Shown in pieces: positions 53,425-64,000 of a stretch of 64,000 nt of DNA (the stretch's first letter is position 1; the number at the start of each line of letters is the position of its first letter). Below the pieces are notes generated by a model. The model saw only the letters and a program-made list of their open reading frames with translations. It made no database searches and was not told the DNA's origin. The stretch covers positions 3,348,001 to 3,412,000 of the forward strand of contig NC_070558.1 in the NCBI RefSeq assembly GCF_026914185.1, written 5' to 3'. The translations under genes were made by a program, and so were the position numbers. The stretch comes from Puccinia triticina (taxonomy: Eukaryota; Basidiomycota; Pucciniomycetes; Pucciniales; Pucciniaceae).

Positions 53425-53760
53425 TGCAATCAGATTTTGCAAAGAGACCCGACTGGAAGTACAATTTAGTCGATGACATTCACCTCATAGCAGTTACAAC
53501 AATCTATTATGAACGCTTGACATTCAAATTAAGGACTACGATGCCTACACCCTTTCTGTATTTCTTTCATGCGGATAAGTGAGAGTGCCCTCCTGACCAA
53601 TGTGCTATACCCGATTTAGCCTCGGGTATCTCTGAGGGCGCCCGTGGACCGTACCCGCCGGGTAGGGCGGGTGCGGTCCAGACAAAGAGGCGTCCCGGAG
53701 TCCTATATCCGCGGGCCGGACCGCGGGTATACCCGGAGAGGCCGGGAACGGGGGCCTACC
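53425..53760. other. downstream flank of ISA1 with palindromic GC-rich segment
   Basis: ACCGTACCCGCC...GGCGGGTGCGGTCC (53649-53679) and CCGCGGGCCGGACCGCGG (53710-53728) are palindromic and resemble the GGGTACCCGC subterminal parts of the TAGAGATGG elements, but no element ends are visible. Confidence 0.45.
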
Positions 53761-53765
53761 CTAAT

Positions 53766-54665
53766 TCAGACTAAGAAGCTTTCACCACAGCCACATTCTT
53801 CTTTGATATTTGGATCTACCAAAAACAAAAGCAAGATTTCCGCCGAGAAACGAAGTTGGTGGGCAGGTTTTTTGGTTAGAAAAAAAGACAAAAGACTGAC
53901 TGTCAAAGACAAATTTGTTGCCCAATTTACTCTCCTGCCAGTCCATGGTGCTTCCGATGATGCTAAACAAAGCGCGTGAGTCGATTAAGACTTTGATTTC
54001 CTGTCCGGCCTGGTTTTTAGTCACCACGACTTCATCAAACTTCCCCGGCTGGACATGGGGGAATGAGACAGAAGAACAATCGAGTCAGCAAAACTACCGA
54101 CCCAACCCTACCCAAGGAGAGACATCAGTCTGGCGCGTACCTGGTCTACATAGTCTAGGTTGTATGCCATCCCAGCACAGCCTTTGTTCTTCACCCCAAT
54201 CCGGATCAACTTCGGATTGGGCCCGTCTAGCAGAGTCGAGAGGTGATCAATCGCCCTAGGAGTCTAGAAAACAAACGATTCAAAGGTGCAAGCGAGGTTA
54301 AAAAGTTTGAAAACACAAAAACCTGCGAGTGTGGGGGGTGCGAGGCTGTCACTGACCAGGTTAATGACTTGCTTGGTTGGTTTGGTCGCCCGGGGAGTTC
54401 GTTTGATTGGTGAAGCTGGTACATTGGTGGGCTGTGAGGGAGGTAGTTTGCTGGGCTGTGAGGGAGACAGTCGATAGCTGGCTTGGTTGATAGATCTGCT
54501 GATTGTTTCCTGCGGAGAGATGGTGGAAGGGCTTTGGTGGTGAATGAAGGCTGAACATCTGAGCGACCTCGTGGCCGTTCGGCTGATCGAGGCGGGCAAT
54601 GGTGAGGATGATGATGATGCCTGTGCGAGTTTCCGGATGAAGCTGCTGGGTAGGGAGACTGACAT
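53766..54665 (-). CDS. ISA1: Isa1, mitochondrial A-type Fe-S cluster assembly protein
   Basis: A-type (IscA/HesB) protein that helps mature 4Fe-4S proteins in the mitochondrial matrix. Exons 54665-54357, 54263-54141, 54048-53901 and 53815-53766 give 209 aa. Residues 1-~40 (MSVSLPSSFIRKLAQASSSS onward) are Ser/Arg-rich without acids, a typical mitochondrial presequence, followed by a Ser/Pro linker. The domain starts at INLTPRAIDHLSTLL and has LIRIGVKNKGCAGMAYNLDY, KVLIDSRALFSIIGSTMDW and the C-terminal ECGCGESF; the three Cys that bind iron or cluster are present. Donors are GTCAGT, GTACGC and GTCAGT; all joins keep frame. The start is the first ATG that gives a presequence. The gene looks functional and is flanked by TE sequence on both sides. 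Confidence 0.95.
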
Positions 54666-55541
54666 CGAGTCTGCTGGATAGGTGGCTGTTAGTGTGAGGT
54701 AGTAGCTGTCGATGATGGTGGGTGCTGGTATGAGTGGAGGGTTGTCGGTGCAGAGTCCGGACCGCTGGTTCTGAGGCTCGAGCCACAGCACTGGCATTCC
54801 AACTGCTGACCAATCACAGTTGCTCAGTTCTGACCACACCGCCAGAGTATCCACAGCCCATCAACACGCCAGAAGTGGATTCACTTTTTGATCAGCTCTC
54901 CTAAACCATAATAAGAGCATCTCCAGGGTTGGCCTAAGTGCACCCCAACAATTTACTGCATGTCACCAACATATTGGTGTACATGACTGTGAACTCCAAC
55001 ATAAATGGGGTAGTTGCCATTCAGAAACTCAAAGAAATCTTGGGGTGATATGTACTCCAGCCTCTGCCAATGGTTATTTCAATCAAGCTTCAATGCACAG
55101 TTACTTTGCACATTGCACAGTGATGGTGCATGAATGAGTATGATCAAATCATGTGGAGGTAAAATGGCAGTTACACTGGAGTATGCCACATTCAACTTCT
55201 GGCAGCTTCTAGAGGTTTTCTTGTAGTGAATATACTCTGAACTTGAGTTAAACTTCATTAATGTTCATCCAATTTTTCACTTGACACAACCATTTTTCCC
55301 ATCATTGTTTCAGCCAAGGTTTCTCATGCATGTGGCCAACTGGTTCCATCTTCTTGATTTTTTCTTGATTTTTTTGCTTTATCTTTTTTGACAAATAATG
55401 GTTTTGATAAGAATCTTTGAACCTTCCTTTGATTTCACTTCTTGTTCTAGAAAATTTAAACAATAGGTGAGGTTTCAAGTTTATTCAAAGTTTCTTATCA
55501 CCTTTATCAACTTGGAATATTCTCATGAAGTATTCTTCATC
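54666..55541. other. ISA1 upstream region and non-coding spacer
   Basis: ISA1 regulatory sequence should lie at 54666-54900. AAGAGCATCTCCAG near 54912 resembles the left end of the MITE at 648 but has no partner here. The rest is AT-rich without recognisable genes. Confidence 0.4.
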
Positions 55542-55859
55542 AATAGGGGGGTTCACGATTGGATTTCACCAGAAATTTTTAACCACCCCACCAGGAGAGT
55601 TGCGCACGCTGCGCACTTAAAATTTTAACTCAATTTTAACTCACCAGAAAAGACCCACCAGCAAAATTTACTGGTGGCTCAGCAATGGAAACGGACTGGC
55701 ATCCAATCACCTGCCAGAGGAGAAGCCCCCAAACACCCATCCTCACCTTGGACCGGCACGCATCTGGCCCCTTCATCACCCGCTCGCCTGGCCACCTCCA
55801 AACACACGAGCAAGCCGAGTGGTATCGTCATCACCTGCTTGCCCCGGCAGTCACCTCTG

Positions 55860-57214
55860 ATGCACAAGTATAGCGAGCGGCAACAGGTCATTCGTGACCT
55901 GTTCATGATGATCATCTTCCTTCATCATCAAGAGACTGACGACATGCTTGATTCTATCTTGGGGATACCAACGGTCCCTTCCCTTGGCGCGACGGTGGCT
56001 CCTGACGATCCCGGGCACGCTTTGGTGTTGGAACTCCTTTTCGAGGATGAAAAAACCATATCTGATATGCTCGGCTTGGTGCTCAGTAACCGGTACTTGC
56101 ACACTCGATCGCCGGGAAAGACACACGACGAATACAATTTGGTGCGCCTGTTTGAGATGAGGGACAAAGATTTCAAACAAGCGGTCCGAACGACGCAATC
56201 GGGCTTCGTGTGGCTTCTTGAAAAGATATACGCTAACCCGATCTTCCAGAGCAACAGCCCTCGACAACAGCTCCCAATACCTCACCAGTTAGCCCTCACC
56301 CTTGAAAGGCTTGGTTCCAACGGCAATGGGGCCTCGGTGGGAAGATTTGCCAGGAACCTCTGCGTGGGCCGTGGAACGGTTGTCAAAATTACTCGCCGGG
56401 TGGTTCGCGCGATCAACGACTTGTCTGGTTCTCACTTGATATGGCCGGATGCGAACAGACGAAGGGAGATCTCCGACGTTATGAAGGCTGAAGGCTTCAA
56501 AGGCTGTGTTGGCTTTGTTGATGGCACAACCATCCCCCTCTACCAGCGCCCAAGCATTGATGGCGAGGTGTTTTTTGATCAAAAAAAACGTTACTCGATC
56601 AACTGCCAGATAGTCTGCGACTGCGATCGGTACATCACGGCGTACATGACCGGTTGGCCTGGCTCCTGCTGGGATAGCCTAGTATTCAAGAAAATGAAGC
56701 TCTGGTCAGAGCCCAAGGCTCATTTTGACCCAGGTGAGGTATCATGTGACATGTGGTTGTGGTTAAACTAATACTGACCACATTCTTGCAAGCAGGCCAG
56801 TACCTCATTGCCGACTCGGCCTATGAATTGAGTCGCCATTGCATCCCGGCGTACAAGGCACCCGCCGCATACATCAAGGAGAACACAGAATTTAATTACT
56901 GCTTGGCGAGGTCCCGCGTTCGAAACAAGCACACAATTGGGATCCTCAAGGGCCGATGGGCCTCCCTCCAGCACTTACGACTGGCGATCCAAAAGCCATC
57001 GGACATGAAACAAATAATCCAATGGGTCCACTGTTGTGTCACTCTGCACAACATGCTCGCTAGTCTAGGCGATTCTTGGGACGTCTTGGATACCCCGGCT
57101 GAAGATTCTCATCCAGCGGAAAACTCGAACGATGACTCCGCAAGATCTCATTGCAATAGTGTACAGTCTTGTTGTCTTCAGACCAATTACTCCCTTGGAG
57201 TATTGCCGTTGTGA
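55860..57214 (+). CDS. Harbinger-type DDE transposase, catalytic Glu replaced by Lys
   Basis: Exons 55860-56733 and 56796-57214 (intron GTGAGG...AAGCAG) give 430 aa; 55860 is the first in-frame ATG, though the frame is open upstream to about 55674. The N-terminal part has a helical DNA-binding region (LALTLERLGSNGNGASVGRFA...GRGTVVKITRRV). The DDE core has D in GFVDGTTIPLYQRP and D in QYLIADSAYELS. The third position reads RNKHTIGILKGRW, where the family has Glu (usually RNEH or VERAFG); the codon is AAG at 56937-56939. So the frame is intact but the enzyme is probably inactive. It acts with the Myb-like partner to bind and cut the element ends. Confidence 0.88.
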
Positions 57215-57352
57215 TTCTGCTCACTATTGGTATCCCCTCCTTCTCTTTTTGTTCCTCTTTCACGTTTTTATTTCTTGTGATTTATTTCATAACCAGTAGG
57301 GCTGTTATGGGGAGGAGGTTAGATTAAATACATTAAATGTATTTCTTTTTCA

Positions 57353-58052
57353 GGAGCTTATAGTAGTAGCATCTGAGTCGTTGCCGTCCTCGTGGTCTGC
57401 CCTTTCAGGCATGACTTGTTGAGATTCATTGTTGGATGAGCCTCTCCCTTGCCGGTACACGCGTACAAAATCCCTAAGGGTTTCTTGACGCATAACTGAA
57501 TGCAGAACATCCCAATGCGGACATCGTTGGAGTGTATAGTCTGAGGTAGCAAGGCCATATTTCATCAGTCCTTGCGCCGGGCTGTGTAGGGACTTCCTGG
57601 AGAAACTCACTCCAAAGGATCCGCATACCCTCATCGCCTAGGCTGGCATAAAGCTCATCTTGGCTTTGGGCCATGAAATCACGAGCTATCTGGTAACTCC
57701 TTTGAAGGTATCGGATTCAATCGATTATAGCTACATATGCCCAACACTTCGTCACTTCAGCTTGTACGGGTAGGTAAGAACAGGGATTTCTGTTATTACC
57801 TCTATTATCTCGTCAGATATTATGATCAAGCATGATCCCTCGAATCTCATTGGTCACCAGCTCTCGGTTTGCCCGGTCAAACCACAAACGGCCCTCGCCC
57901 CTCCATCGGTCGTAGTTGCCAGGTACCGCGAGCCAGTCAAGGAGGATCATCAAGCTGGATGGCCCGCCGTTGATGCCATCGTTAGACCATGAGGCTCTTC
58001 TGGGTTCTCTGTGAGTGCGATTGGGGGGGGTACGTCGATGCCTAATCGCCAT
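57353..58052 (-). pseudogene. SANT-like DNA-binding protein of the Harbinger element, broken
   Basis: ATG at 58052. The first exon encodes RRTPPNRTHREPRRASW and GGPSSLMILLDWLAVPGNYDRW, then NRELVTNEIRGIM, a SANT/trihelix-like layout seen in the second gene of such transposons. It then hits a stop at 57813. Further minus-strand exon candidates are at about 57690-57560 (MAQSQDELYASLGDEG) and 57555-57353 (CPHWDVLHSVMRQETLRDF...), ending in an acidic tail. I could not make one clean splice model, so it is listed as broken; missed introns are an alternative. Confidence 0.5.
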
Positions 58053-58439
58053 TTTTGCCGCGGGTTCCTGGGAGCTGGTGAGAGGAAGAGCTCTGGAGTA
58101 GGTTATATAGCCTGGGCGACCACCTCCAGGCAATACAGCTTGGCCCAATACAGCTTGTCCAAACCACAACTGAGCTGTGTGTTTGGATGTGGCTTGATGT
58201 GGCTTGGGTTAATTTGTTGGCCCCTGAGTCACTCTCATCATCATGTATGATGGACGACTTTGATTCCGTCCAAGCGAGTAATATGATTTATTTTCCAAGG
58301 GAGCCAACAAACAGGATGTGGTATTCAGACGGATAGGAAAGCATATCAAATAAGAGAAAACATAAGGAGCTGGCGCCAGATCATATAGGGCAGACATGCG
58401 CCCGGTGTAGGTGAAGGGAGATAGGATCCAATATCATTT

Positions 58440-58615
58440 GTGGGAGGGAATCTGCCATCCCTCGCGTCAAGAGAGACCGCTAAAACCACAGCAGGTGAAG
58501 GGAGAGGGGATCGGATGACTACACAGATAGTTGGGCGGGGGGCATATCTAAAATTTGGCAAATATCAAGCGTGGGAGGGAATCCGTCCTCTCTTGCGTGA
58601 AGAGAGACCGCTACA
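58440..58615. repeat. two direct copies of a ~45-bp segment
   Basis: GTGGGAGGGAATC(T/C)G...GTxAAGAGAGACCGCTA starts at about 58440 and again at 58571, about 131 bp apart, with a few differences. Confidence 0.7.
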
Positions 58616-58705
58616 CAAACTGAGAGGGCCGCCAATAACATATCAGTATTAGTCTGTGTGGAAGTGATATGTCAAGAGGGAACAAGAGTGACAAACCACT
58701 CGGCT

Positions 58706-60047
58706 TTATCCATAAATAACCTTCAAAAGCGCCTCAACCTCGGCGGCGCTTTTGCCCTGACCTATGAACTCGCGCGCACTTTCCATCCTTGCCTGTTCCA
58801 ATGTTAGTTTCATGCTGAAGGTGATTGCGCTCCCTCTCCTTATCCCAGGACATGTGCTCTTTGAGGTGAGCGAATTTCTCCGTGTTGGCGCTTTCGAAGG
58901 CGGAGGCAAGACTCTTGGATTTGCTTTGATTGCTGCGATTGGGTCCCACCGGAGTCAAATCAGCTGATTGTTGATTAGCGAACGCCCGGCGGCCAGCTGA
59001 CGCCGCCTCGTCGGCCGCAGATTGATCGGCACTCGGGGCCGCACTGCCATGTGTCGCTTGATGGATTGAACGCTGAGATATCAAGCTCGGGGAGGGATAT
59101 GCTGCAGTCCCACTGAAATCAAGGGGCGGAGGGAGCTCTTCATCCTCACCAACCAAGTTCGGGCCGTCAATAGGTCGTGCAAGCGTATCTTGAAGAGGCT
59201 GGATGTTTGGGGTGATGATGCCCGAGGGGGGCAGCTCGTCTTGAGTCTCATCCCAGCCCGAATAGAAGATCTACTGAGTGGACTGAGGAGCATCGGAGTC
59301 ATCGGAGCCATCATAAAGATTGCCTCCTGTCATGGAGTCGAACTCGGCCAACGGGGTGATGTTTGCCTTTCCTCCAAAGATTGAGTACATCCGTTCGTAG
59401 CACGGGCACTTACTCTCGAGGATCTCGGCCAGAGTAGGTAGGTCTTCACCCTCTTCTATCCCAGCGCCGGTATTATCGGCCCACGCTTTGGCCTTCGCAA
59501 ACCTCTTCTTGTAGCCATCGATTCGTTGGCGGAGCTGGGACCCGGTGAGATGCAGGCGGGAGTTAGACTTATTGTTAATGTAGATTGCAAACATGTTGTA
59601 CGCCGCCGCCTTTGTGACCTTGGTTGTGCCAACCACCGTCTTGGCCCCATCTCCATACAAGCGGGTATAGTTGGCCTCCTCCTCGAGGTAAGAGCATACA
59701 TGCTTGTAGTCTTCAGTCACGAACGGCGGGTTAGCGTCCGAGCCAGTCGTCTGGGATGCAGGTGGGGCAGATCCCTGCGGAATCGGAGTTGAGATCGGGG
59801 TGGTCACACGTTTCAACGGTTGAGAAGTACGGCAAGGGTTACAAGAGCGGGGGGCATTCTTTTTTCCGCCTTTGCCTTTGTACCTATCGGCGACCCCGTG
59901 AGTCTTGATTCTTGCCTCTTCTGCCTCGGCTCGAGCAAGCTGCGCCCAATGTGCGATCATCTGCGCTTTAGTCCTGCGGGCCCGTTTTGGCTTCCCACTC
60001 GCTGGGGCAGGGTCCAGGGGAGGCGATTGAGATCTGGTGCCTGACAT
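58706..60047 (-). pseudogene. Myb/SANT-like partner protein of the Harbinger element
   Basis: Reading from ATG 60047: a basic region (GKPKRARRTKAQ), then a Myb/SANT-like domain (FVTEDYKHVCSYLEEEANYTRLYG...SQLRQRIDGYKKRFAKAKAWADNTGAG), then an acidic region. A TAG at 59271-59273 interrupts; the same frame continues (IFYSGWDETQDELPPSG) to a helical C-terminus (SANTEKFAHLKEHMSWDKERERN), and after one frameshift near 58820 ends with ARMESAREFIGQGKSAAEVEAL at 58706. Such proteins bind the transposon ends and guide the transposase. An upstream exon before 60047 cannot be excluded. Confidence 0.75.
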
Positions 60048-60554
60048 TGAAATGGCGTTCAGCGAGAGCAACGGGCTACAATCGGATTGGAGGCGGAGGT
60101 CGGATACGTTGGGAGACAGGCCGGATGGGCTATCAAACAAGCTTGGATCCAACTAACGTTTGGGAAAGGGATCAGTCGGGGGTGAGTGATGATCAAAAGG
60201 GATGGGAATGGAGATGTATGTACCTGACTGGATATGCTCATTTGGGAAAACTGAGCCGAAAAAAAAGATCAATCGAGGTGGGTGAAACGGCAACGGGGTG
60301 TCAGAGGTGTGACTTTGACTGTTGGAAATGGTGGTATTGCCGGAATCGGGTGAGGGGGGGGTCTGATGTGGGAGCCGCACTTGTAGCTTTATCTAAATTT
60401 TTATGATGGCGGGGGGATGACCAGTAGCGGTTTATTGCTTCTGGTGGTTGTTTGTGTTGGGATTTTATGCTTAATTTAAGTGTGAATATCCACCAGCAAG
60501 AAAATTTTTAGGGGTTCACCAGAAACGTTTTATCCAATCGTGAACCCCCCTAAT

Positions 60555-60957
60555 GGATATACAATTATTACAAAAATTTATACTACATTTGATGATCCCA
60601 TGTAATGAATCATAGATCTTTTTATTGTAATATCCAGTAACAGTCATATTGGCAATCCTCCAGCCTCCCGGCAGATCTGAGTCAAAGTTTTGTTGGTGGT
60701 AGATCTTAGAATTTTGATGTCTTTATTGTTTTGATCAACATATGATAAACAATATTTTGATGGGAGGTATTGGTTCCATTAACTCACTTGTGAAATTTCA
60801 GGGGATTGGTATGAGTAGTAGGGGAAAATGGGATCAAAAGCTTACCAGGGTGGGTTAAGTCACATACAGGAAGATTGAAATAGCAGTCTCCTGCCTGGGA
60901 AAGATTCCTCAGCTCTGATTGGTTGGTGGTACTTCATGATAGGACAAATCATCAAGT
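60555..60957. other. 3' flank of the DUF7872-like gene
   Basis: AT-rich, no ORF recognised. The minus-strand gene's terminator and polyadenylation region should lie here. Confidence 0.45.
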
Positions 60958-63211
60958 TTAGCATCCAATAGCATTAAATTGCAATTTTTTCAACATGAAC
61001 ACATACCTGCTGTTGTGGTAAGAACTCCAATCATACTCAAATACACCATATTTTGACTGACACTCCCAGGCCAAAGTTGTCAAGAACTTGGAAGAATACC
61101 CATACTTTGATTCAACCAAAGAAGCATGATAAATGGTTGGATCATATCCATTTCCACTTTTTTCTGCCCTGACAATGTTCATCATTCTATAATATTTTAT
61201 GTTTGTTTTTATCTTTTGGGTTAGTTCATGGCATATACTCTTGTTTTAGATAATTAGTGCAAATGAACATTCATACTCACATTTCATCTTCCCCGCAGTA
61301 TGATAGCTTGTCAGCATCATCAAAAGCCCCATTGACTCCTGAGTAGATACAAGGATCCTGATGAGGCAGAATTAATGGGTGATTTTGTAAGCGGATTGAC
61401 CAATCTAATCTCCTAGAATATTTCTCTAGAAGAATTAACACATACACTACCGCGGACAATGAAGGCATTCTGAAGAAATCAAAAGAATCCCCAATTCATC
61501 AAATCAAGAAACATGGCCATCAAAATTGGTGAATTTCTCCTCACCTGGACTCTCCAGAACTTTGCCAATGATTTCAATTTCAAAGCAAGCTCCAACTCTC
61601 TTTGTAATTTGTTCTGGAAATTAGATGGTACCTCGTTGAGAAAACTTCCATCGCGATTTATCCCGGCAAGACCCTCAAGATAACTGATTGGTGAATTTAT
61701 GACATTTTGGGTGATATTGGAGATAGTTGAATGGACCGCTTGTTGAGCTTGAGCCATCATTGCGGCTATGTTTGCTCCCTGTAGTAGAATGCGGAAGATA
61801 CATAAGCGTGAATCTTTGATGCTAAATAACACCAGAGAGCTGGATACTTACCCTTGTGAAACGATCCTCACCAGTTCCAACAAATATGACCGAGTTTATA
61901 AAAGCAAACGCAGTAGAGACATACATCCCCCCTGCGAATGAAACCCATGCAATTTCTCCCCAGGAGGCAAACATTGTGCTGGTAATCGGAGCCCAGGAAT
62001 TAAATATACATCCCGGGAAGGAGGTCACCCAAGTGGTGACAAGCCCCACATAAGCCGCCTGGAAGAGTGGGAAAAATCATGGAACTTCCGATCAAAATGT
62101 GTTGAAATGAAGAGGATGCAGAAAAAAACTTACCGCAGTCTCATACACCCTACTCGGATCTTTTTCGAAGTCGATCAACTAAGCCACATTCATAGATAAT
62201 AATCAAGTTAAGCTATAGGCAGGTTTTATACCTATTCATGACATTAAATAACTGGATTTACCATCTCGGGTATGATACCTATAACACATACCATTTCAGC
62301 TTATTCTTCTGTAAAAATCTGCAAAGACGGCTCATACCTGACATTGTTCCAAAGCTGAGGGATGATGAATCATTGTTTAACAGCAGATATTTGAAGACGT
62401 TAGAAAATACATCAAGAGAAGCTGCTACCGTTTACACACACGCGCAGATTGAGGAAGCTGAAAATCACTGACGCGTAACCGGCAGAATCATATAGACTGT
62501 TGACAAATGAGTTCCAATTCTGAGCTGCCACGAGCGCATACCAATCTCGACCTTTCACGGCTTCACACAGCTGGAGGTAGTCCCCCCCCCCCCCACAAAT
62601 AAGTAAGCTTCATTCAGTCTAATATTTTTTTCTCATCTGCGTTGTCAATTCTGCACAGAAACTGACCTGGCCACTGTGTGGATGCTCGCCAATCCCAGCT
62701 GAGAAATCTGTCGCCCCCACATGACTGGCGTACTCCTGAGAAGTTACCCCACATCGGAGTGCAGAAGAAAGTCGTATTAATCAATCGGTGAGCTTTTTCG
62801 GAGTAACGGAGTGATGTTCTTGCATGCATTTTGTCGTGTATGAGGGGAGTCTTCTTTCTTTACCTGCAAAGTTATCTTTGACCCGCCGGGGTAATTGTCC
62901 AGATAATCGTTCATTCGAAGTTGAGACCACAAAGCAGGTGTCAAGGGAATCTTATGGCAAGGCTCGTTGTCAATGTCGAATACTGGCGGTCAGAATCAAA
63001 ACAACATTGAAATTAAACCTCAGATATGCTTTTCTGTGCAGAAACTAGCAGAAACCAATGTTGGTGAGAAATTAGATGAGATCTGCTCACCGCGAGCACC
63101 CCAAGTTCGTATCCTATTCTTTGTTACGTTGAGTTGCTTTTCACAGGATAACCCCCTAGTTGATATTAAAAGATAAAGTAGGGCTCGTTTCCCTGCACGT
63201 GGAACGAGCAT
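60958..63211 (-). CDS. secreted protein resembling fungal DUF7872 family
   Basis: Exons on the minus strand, all supported by GT-AG sites and phase: 63211-63091, 62982-62864, 62735-62667, 62570-62469, 62178-62134, 62058-61852, 61778-61545, 61469-61446, 61357-61281, 61186-60958. The part between 62469 and 62178 may hold one more small exon. The N-terminus (RALLYLLISTRGLSC) may be a signal peptide. Typical stretches are PLTPALWSQLRMNDYLDNYPGG, EYASHVGATDF, AVKGRDWYALVAAQNWNSFV, EKDPSRVYET, a hydrophobic AGGMYVSTAFAFINSVIF, and Cys-containing DPCIYSGVNGAFDD/LSYCG. This order matches a family common in rusts and other fungi; its role is unknown. No break was found, so the gene looks functional. 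Confidence 0.8.
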
Positions 63212-63274
63212 GATTTGAATGTAGCGAATTTATCTGTCTGTTGAACACTCTGAGATCACGACGAGTTCAAGTTG

Positions 63275-63405
63275 AGCCACATCGCCTTGCTATGTATTTT
63301 GTCCGTTTACACACAAACGGACAAAATAGCGGGATCGCCTTGCCGCTTTGTCCGTTTACACGTAAATTACGGACAAAAAGACGTGATCGCCTTGCCTGTT
63401 TCATG
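63275..63405. repeat. direct repeats with CGCCTTGC and TTTGTCCGTTTACAC
   Basis: The phrase ATCGCCTTGC occurs three times (about 63281, 63334, 63387; spacing 53), with TTTGTCCGTTTACAC between copies and a short ACAAACGGACAAA inverted partner. It lies upstream of the DUF7872-like gene, possibly in its promoter. Confidence 0.7.
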
Positions 63406-63670
63406 CAGATGGGCAAGGGTGAAACTTGCGACAGGAATGGTACATACATGTTTCAGCCTTCCCCAAACACTGCACCAAAAAGCTCCCGCATATGTAGCTG
63501 CAGCAACTCAGTCGTAGCTACGTACATAGTATGTTGGATTACGCGTAATCTGGCAGTACAGCTGTGTTGATACTACACCCAAAAAATTGAATACTGTGCT
63601 GGGGAGGATAGGACCCCCCCACGTTCATCGAAGCGTTACATTACAAGCCATCCATAGCCCTGACTTATCA

Positions 63671-63738
63671 CAAGTCCCTCGCTTCGGGGGCCCTGGGCTG
63701 GCGCGAAGCGCAACCTCCTCCGGCGAAGGAGGGACTTG
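63671..63738. mobile_element. 68-bp CAAGTCCCTC-ended palindromic element
   Basis: CAAGTCCCTC (63671) pairs with GAGGGACTTG (to 63738), and GCTTCGGGGG and GCGCGAAGCGC lie inside. It is related by its ends to 12530-12612 and 13535-13831. Confidence 0.55.
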
Positions 63739-64000
63739 CAGGTAATCACAAGATTTTGGCGTGAGGTTTTTCACCCTTTTGGTGGGAGTTTTTTCCCATC
63801 CTTCCGGTGTCTTCCCCCTACAATTACTTCACGCTGTGAGAATAAAGGTTGGGAAGTGCTTAGAAATGACCACTTCCACCTTCTTCAAGAATGTACACCG
63901 CGGGGCGAGTGGGGCGTCAAAGTGGCGGCATCCGTGGCGCCCCATGGACCCCGCATGTCAGAAGACGCCTGAGTGCCGCGCTATGACCATATCCTTTGGG
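63739..64000. other. window end, nothing recognised
   Basis: A plus-strand ORF (63736-63972) has no recognisable features. Any gene here would continue beyond the window. Confidence 0.35.

Larger units (their letters stand above)
55545..60551. mobile_element. 5.0-kb PIF/Harbinger transposon with three genes
   Basis: AGGGGGGTTCACGATTGGAT at 55545 is mirrored at the right end (60551). A second inverted block, TTCACCAGAAA, follows inside each end. AAT flanks both sides (55542-55544, 60552-60554), a 3-bp duplication as expected for this superfamily. It holds a DDE transposase on the plus strand and two minus-strand genes of SANT/Myb-like type. Confidence 0.92.

Noticed and set aside
53540..53630. 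tRNA-like segment (reverse strand TAGCACATTGGTCAGGAGGGC)
   Set aside because: Resembles a tRNA A box, but no acceptor, anticodon or T arm folds and no B box follows. I report no tRNA in this window.
55685..56285. Minus-strand and alternate-frame ORFs over the Harbinger transposase
   Set aside because: Shadows of the conserved plus-strand DDE gene.

Overview
The window is nuclear DNA of a basidiomycete fungus, most likely a rust (Pucciniales, Puccinia-like). The grounds are short GT-AG introns of about 50-110 bp, a spliced fungal MDM34 gene, a spliced gene resembling the fungal secreted-protein family DUF7872, and transposons typical of rust genomes (MULE with a C-terminal OTU-like protease, Harbinger with Myb/SANT-like partner genes, chromovirus, hAT, Tc1). 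Most of the 64 kb is nested transposable-element (TE) sequence. Only three or four ordinary host genes stand out.

Host genes: MDM34 (4250-6410, +, 4 exons; ERMES tether subunit), ISA1 (53766-54665, -, 4 exons; mitochondrial A-type Fe-S assembly factor), a DUF7872-like gene with a possible signal peptide (60958-63211, -, at least 10 exons), and a small two-exon gene of unknown function with a TATA box and a 5' UTR intron (32165-33031, +). An unrecognised three-exon minus-strand gene at 18824-20566 carries two in-frame TGAs.

Layout: 1-4.2 kb, small inverted-repeat elements and unrecognisable fragments. 4.2-6.4 kb, MDM34. 7.2-12.1 kb, a 3.5-kb segment with mariner-like ends, two hAT-type elements with hairpin-array cores, and a tandemly duplicated exon-intron unit. 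12.7-14.6 kb, a dead copia element broken by two MITEs. 16.4-18.5 kb, a Tc1-like DD34E transposase with an open frame. 18.8-20.6 kb, the broken gene. 20.6-22.5 kb and 25.0-26.4 kb, two giant fold-back elements. 22.6-24.6 kb, a repeat copy split by two datable insertions. 33.4-36.6 kb, a complete hAT element with a perfect 8-bp target-site duplication (TSD). 37.1-39.2 kb, a truncated chromovirus. 39.2-50.0 kb, a 10.8-kb Ty3-type retrotransposon with open gag and pol, a canonical -1 frameshift site, an extra antisense spliced gene and an extra CCHC ORF. 50-52.9 kb, a MULE-OTU pseudogene. 55.5-60.6 kb, a 5-kb Harbinger element with three genes.

Two themes recur. First, five TE or repeat-like reading frames are closed by TGA where an arginine CGA codon is the simplest ancestor, four of them in a T-CG context, and a Harbinger catalytic Glu has become Lys by the complementary change. 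This fits CpG-directed C-to-T mutation of repeats. Second, several unrelated element families have long palindromes or arrays of hairpin units as cores. All protein assignments come from reading motifs by eye; no database search was run.
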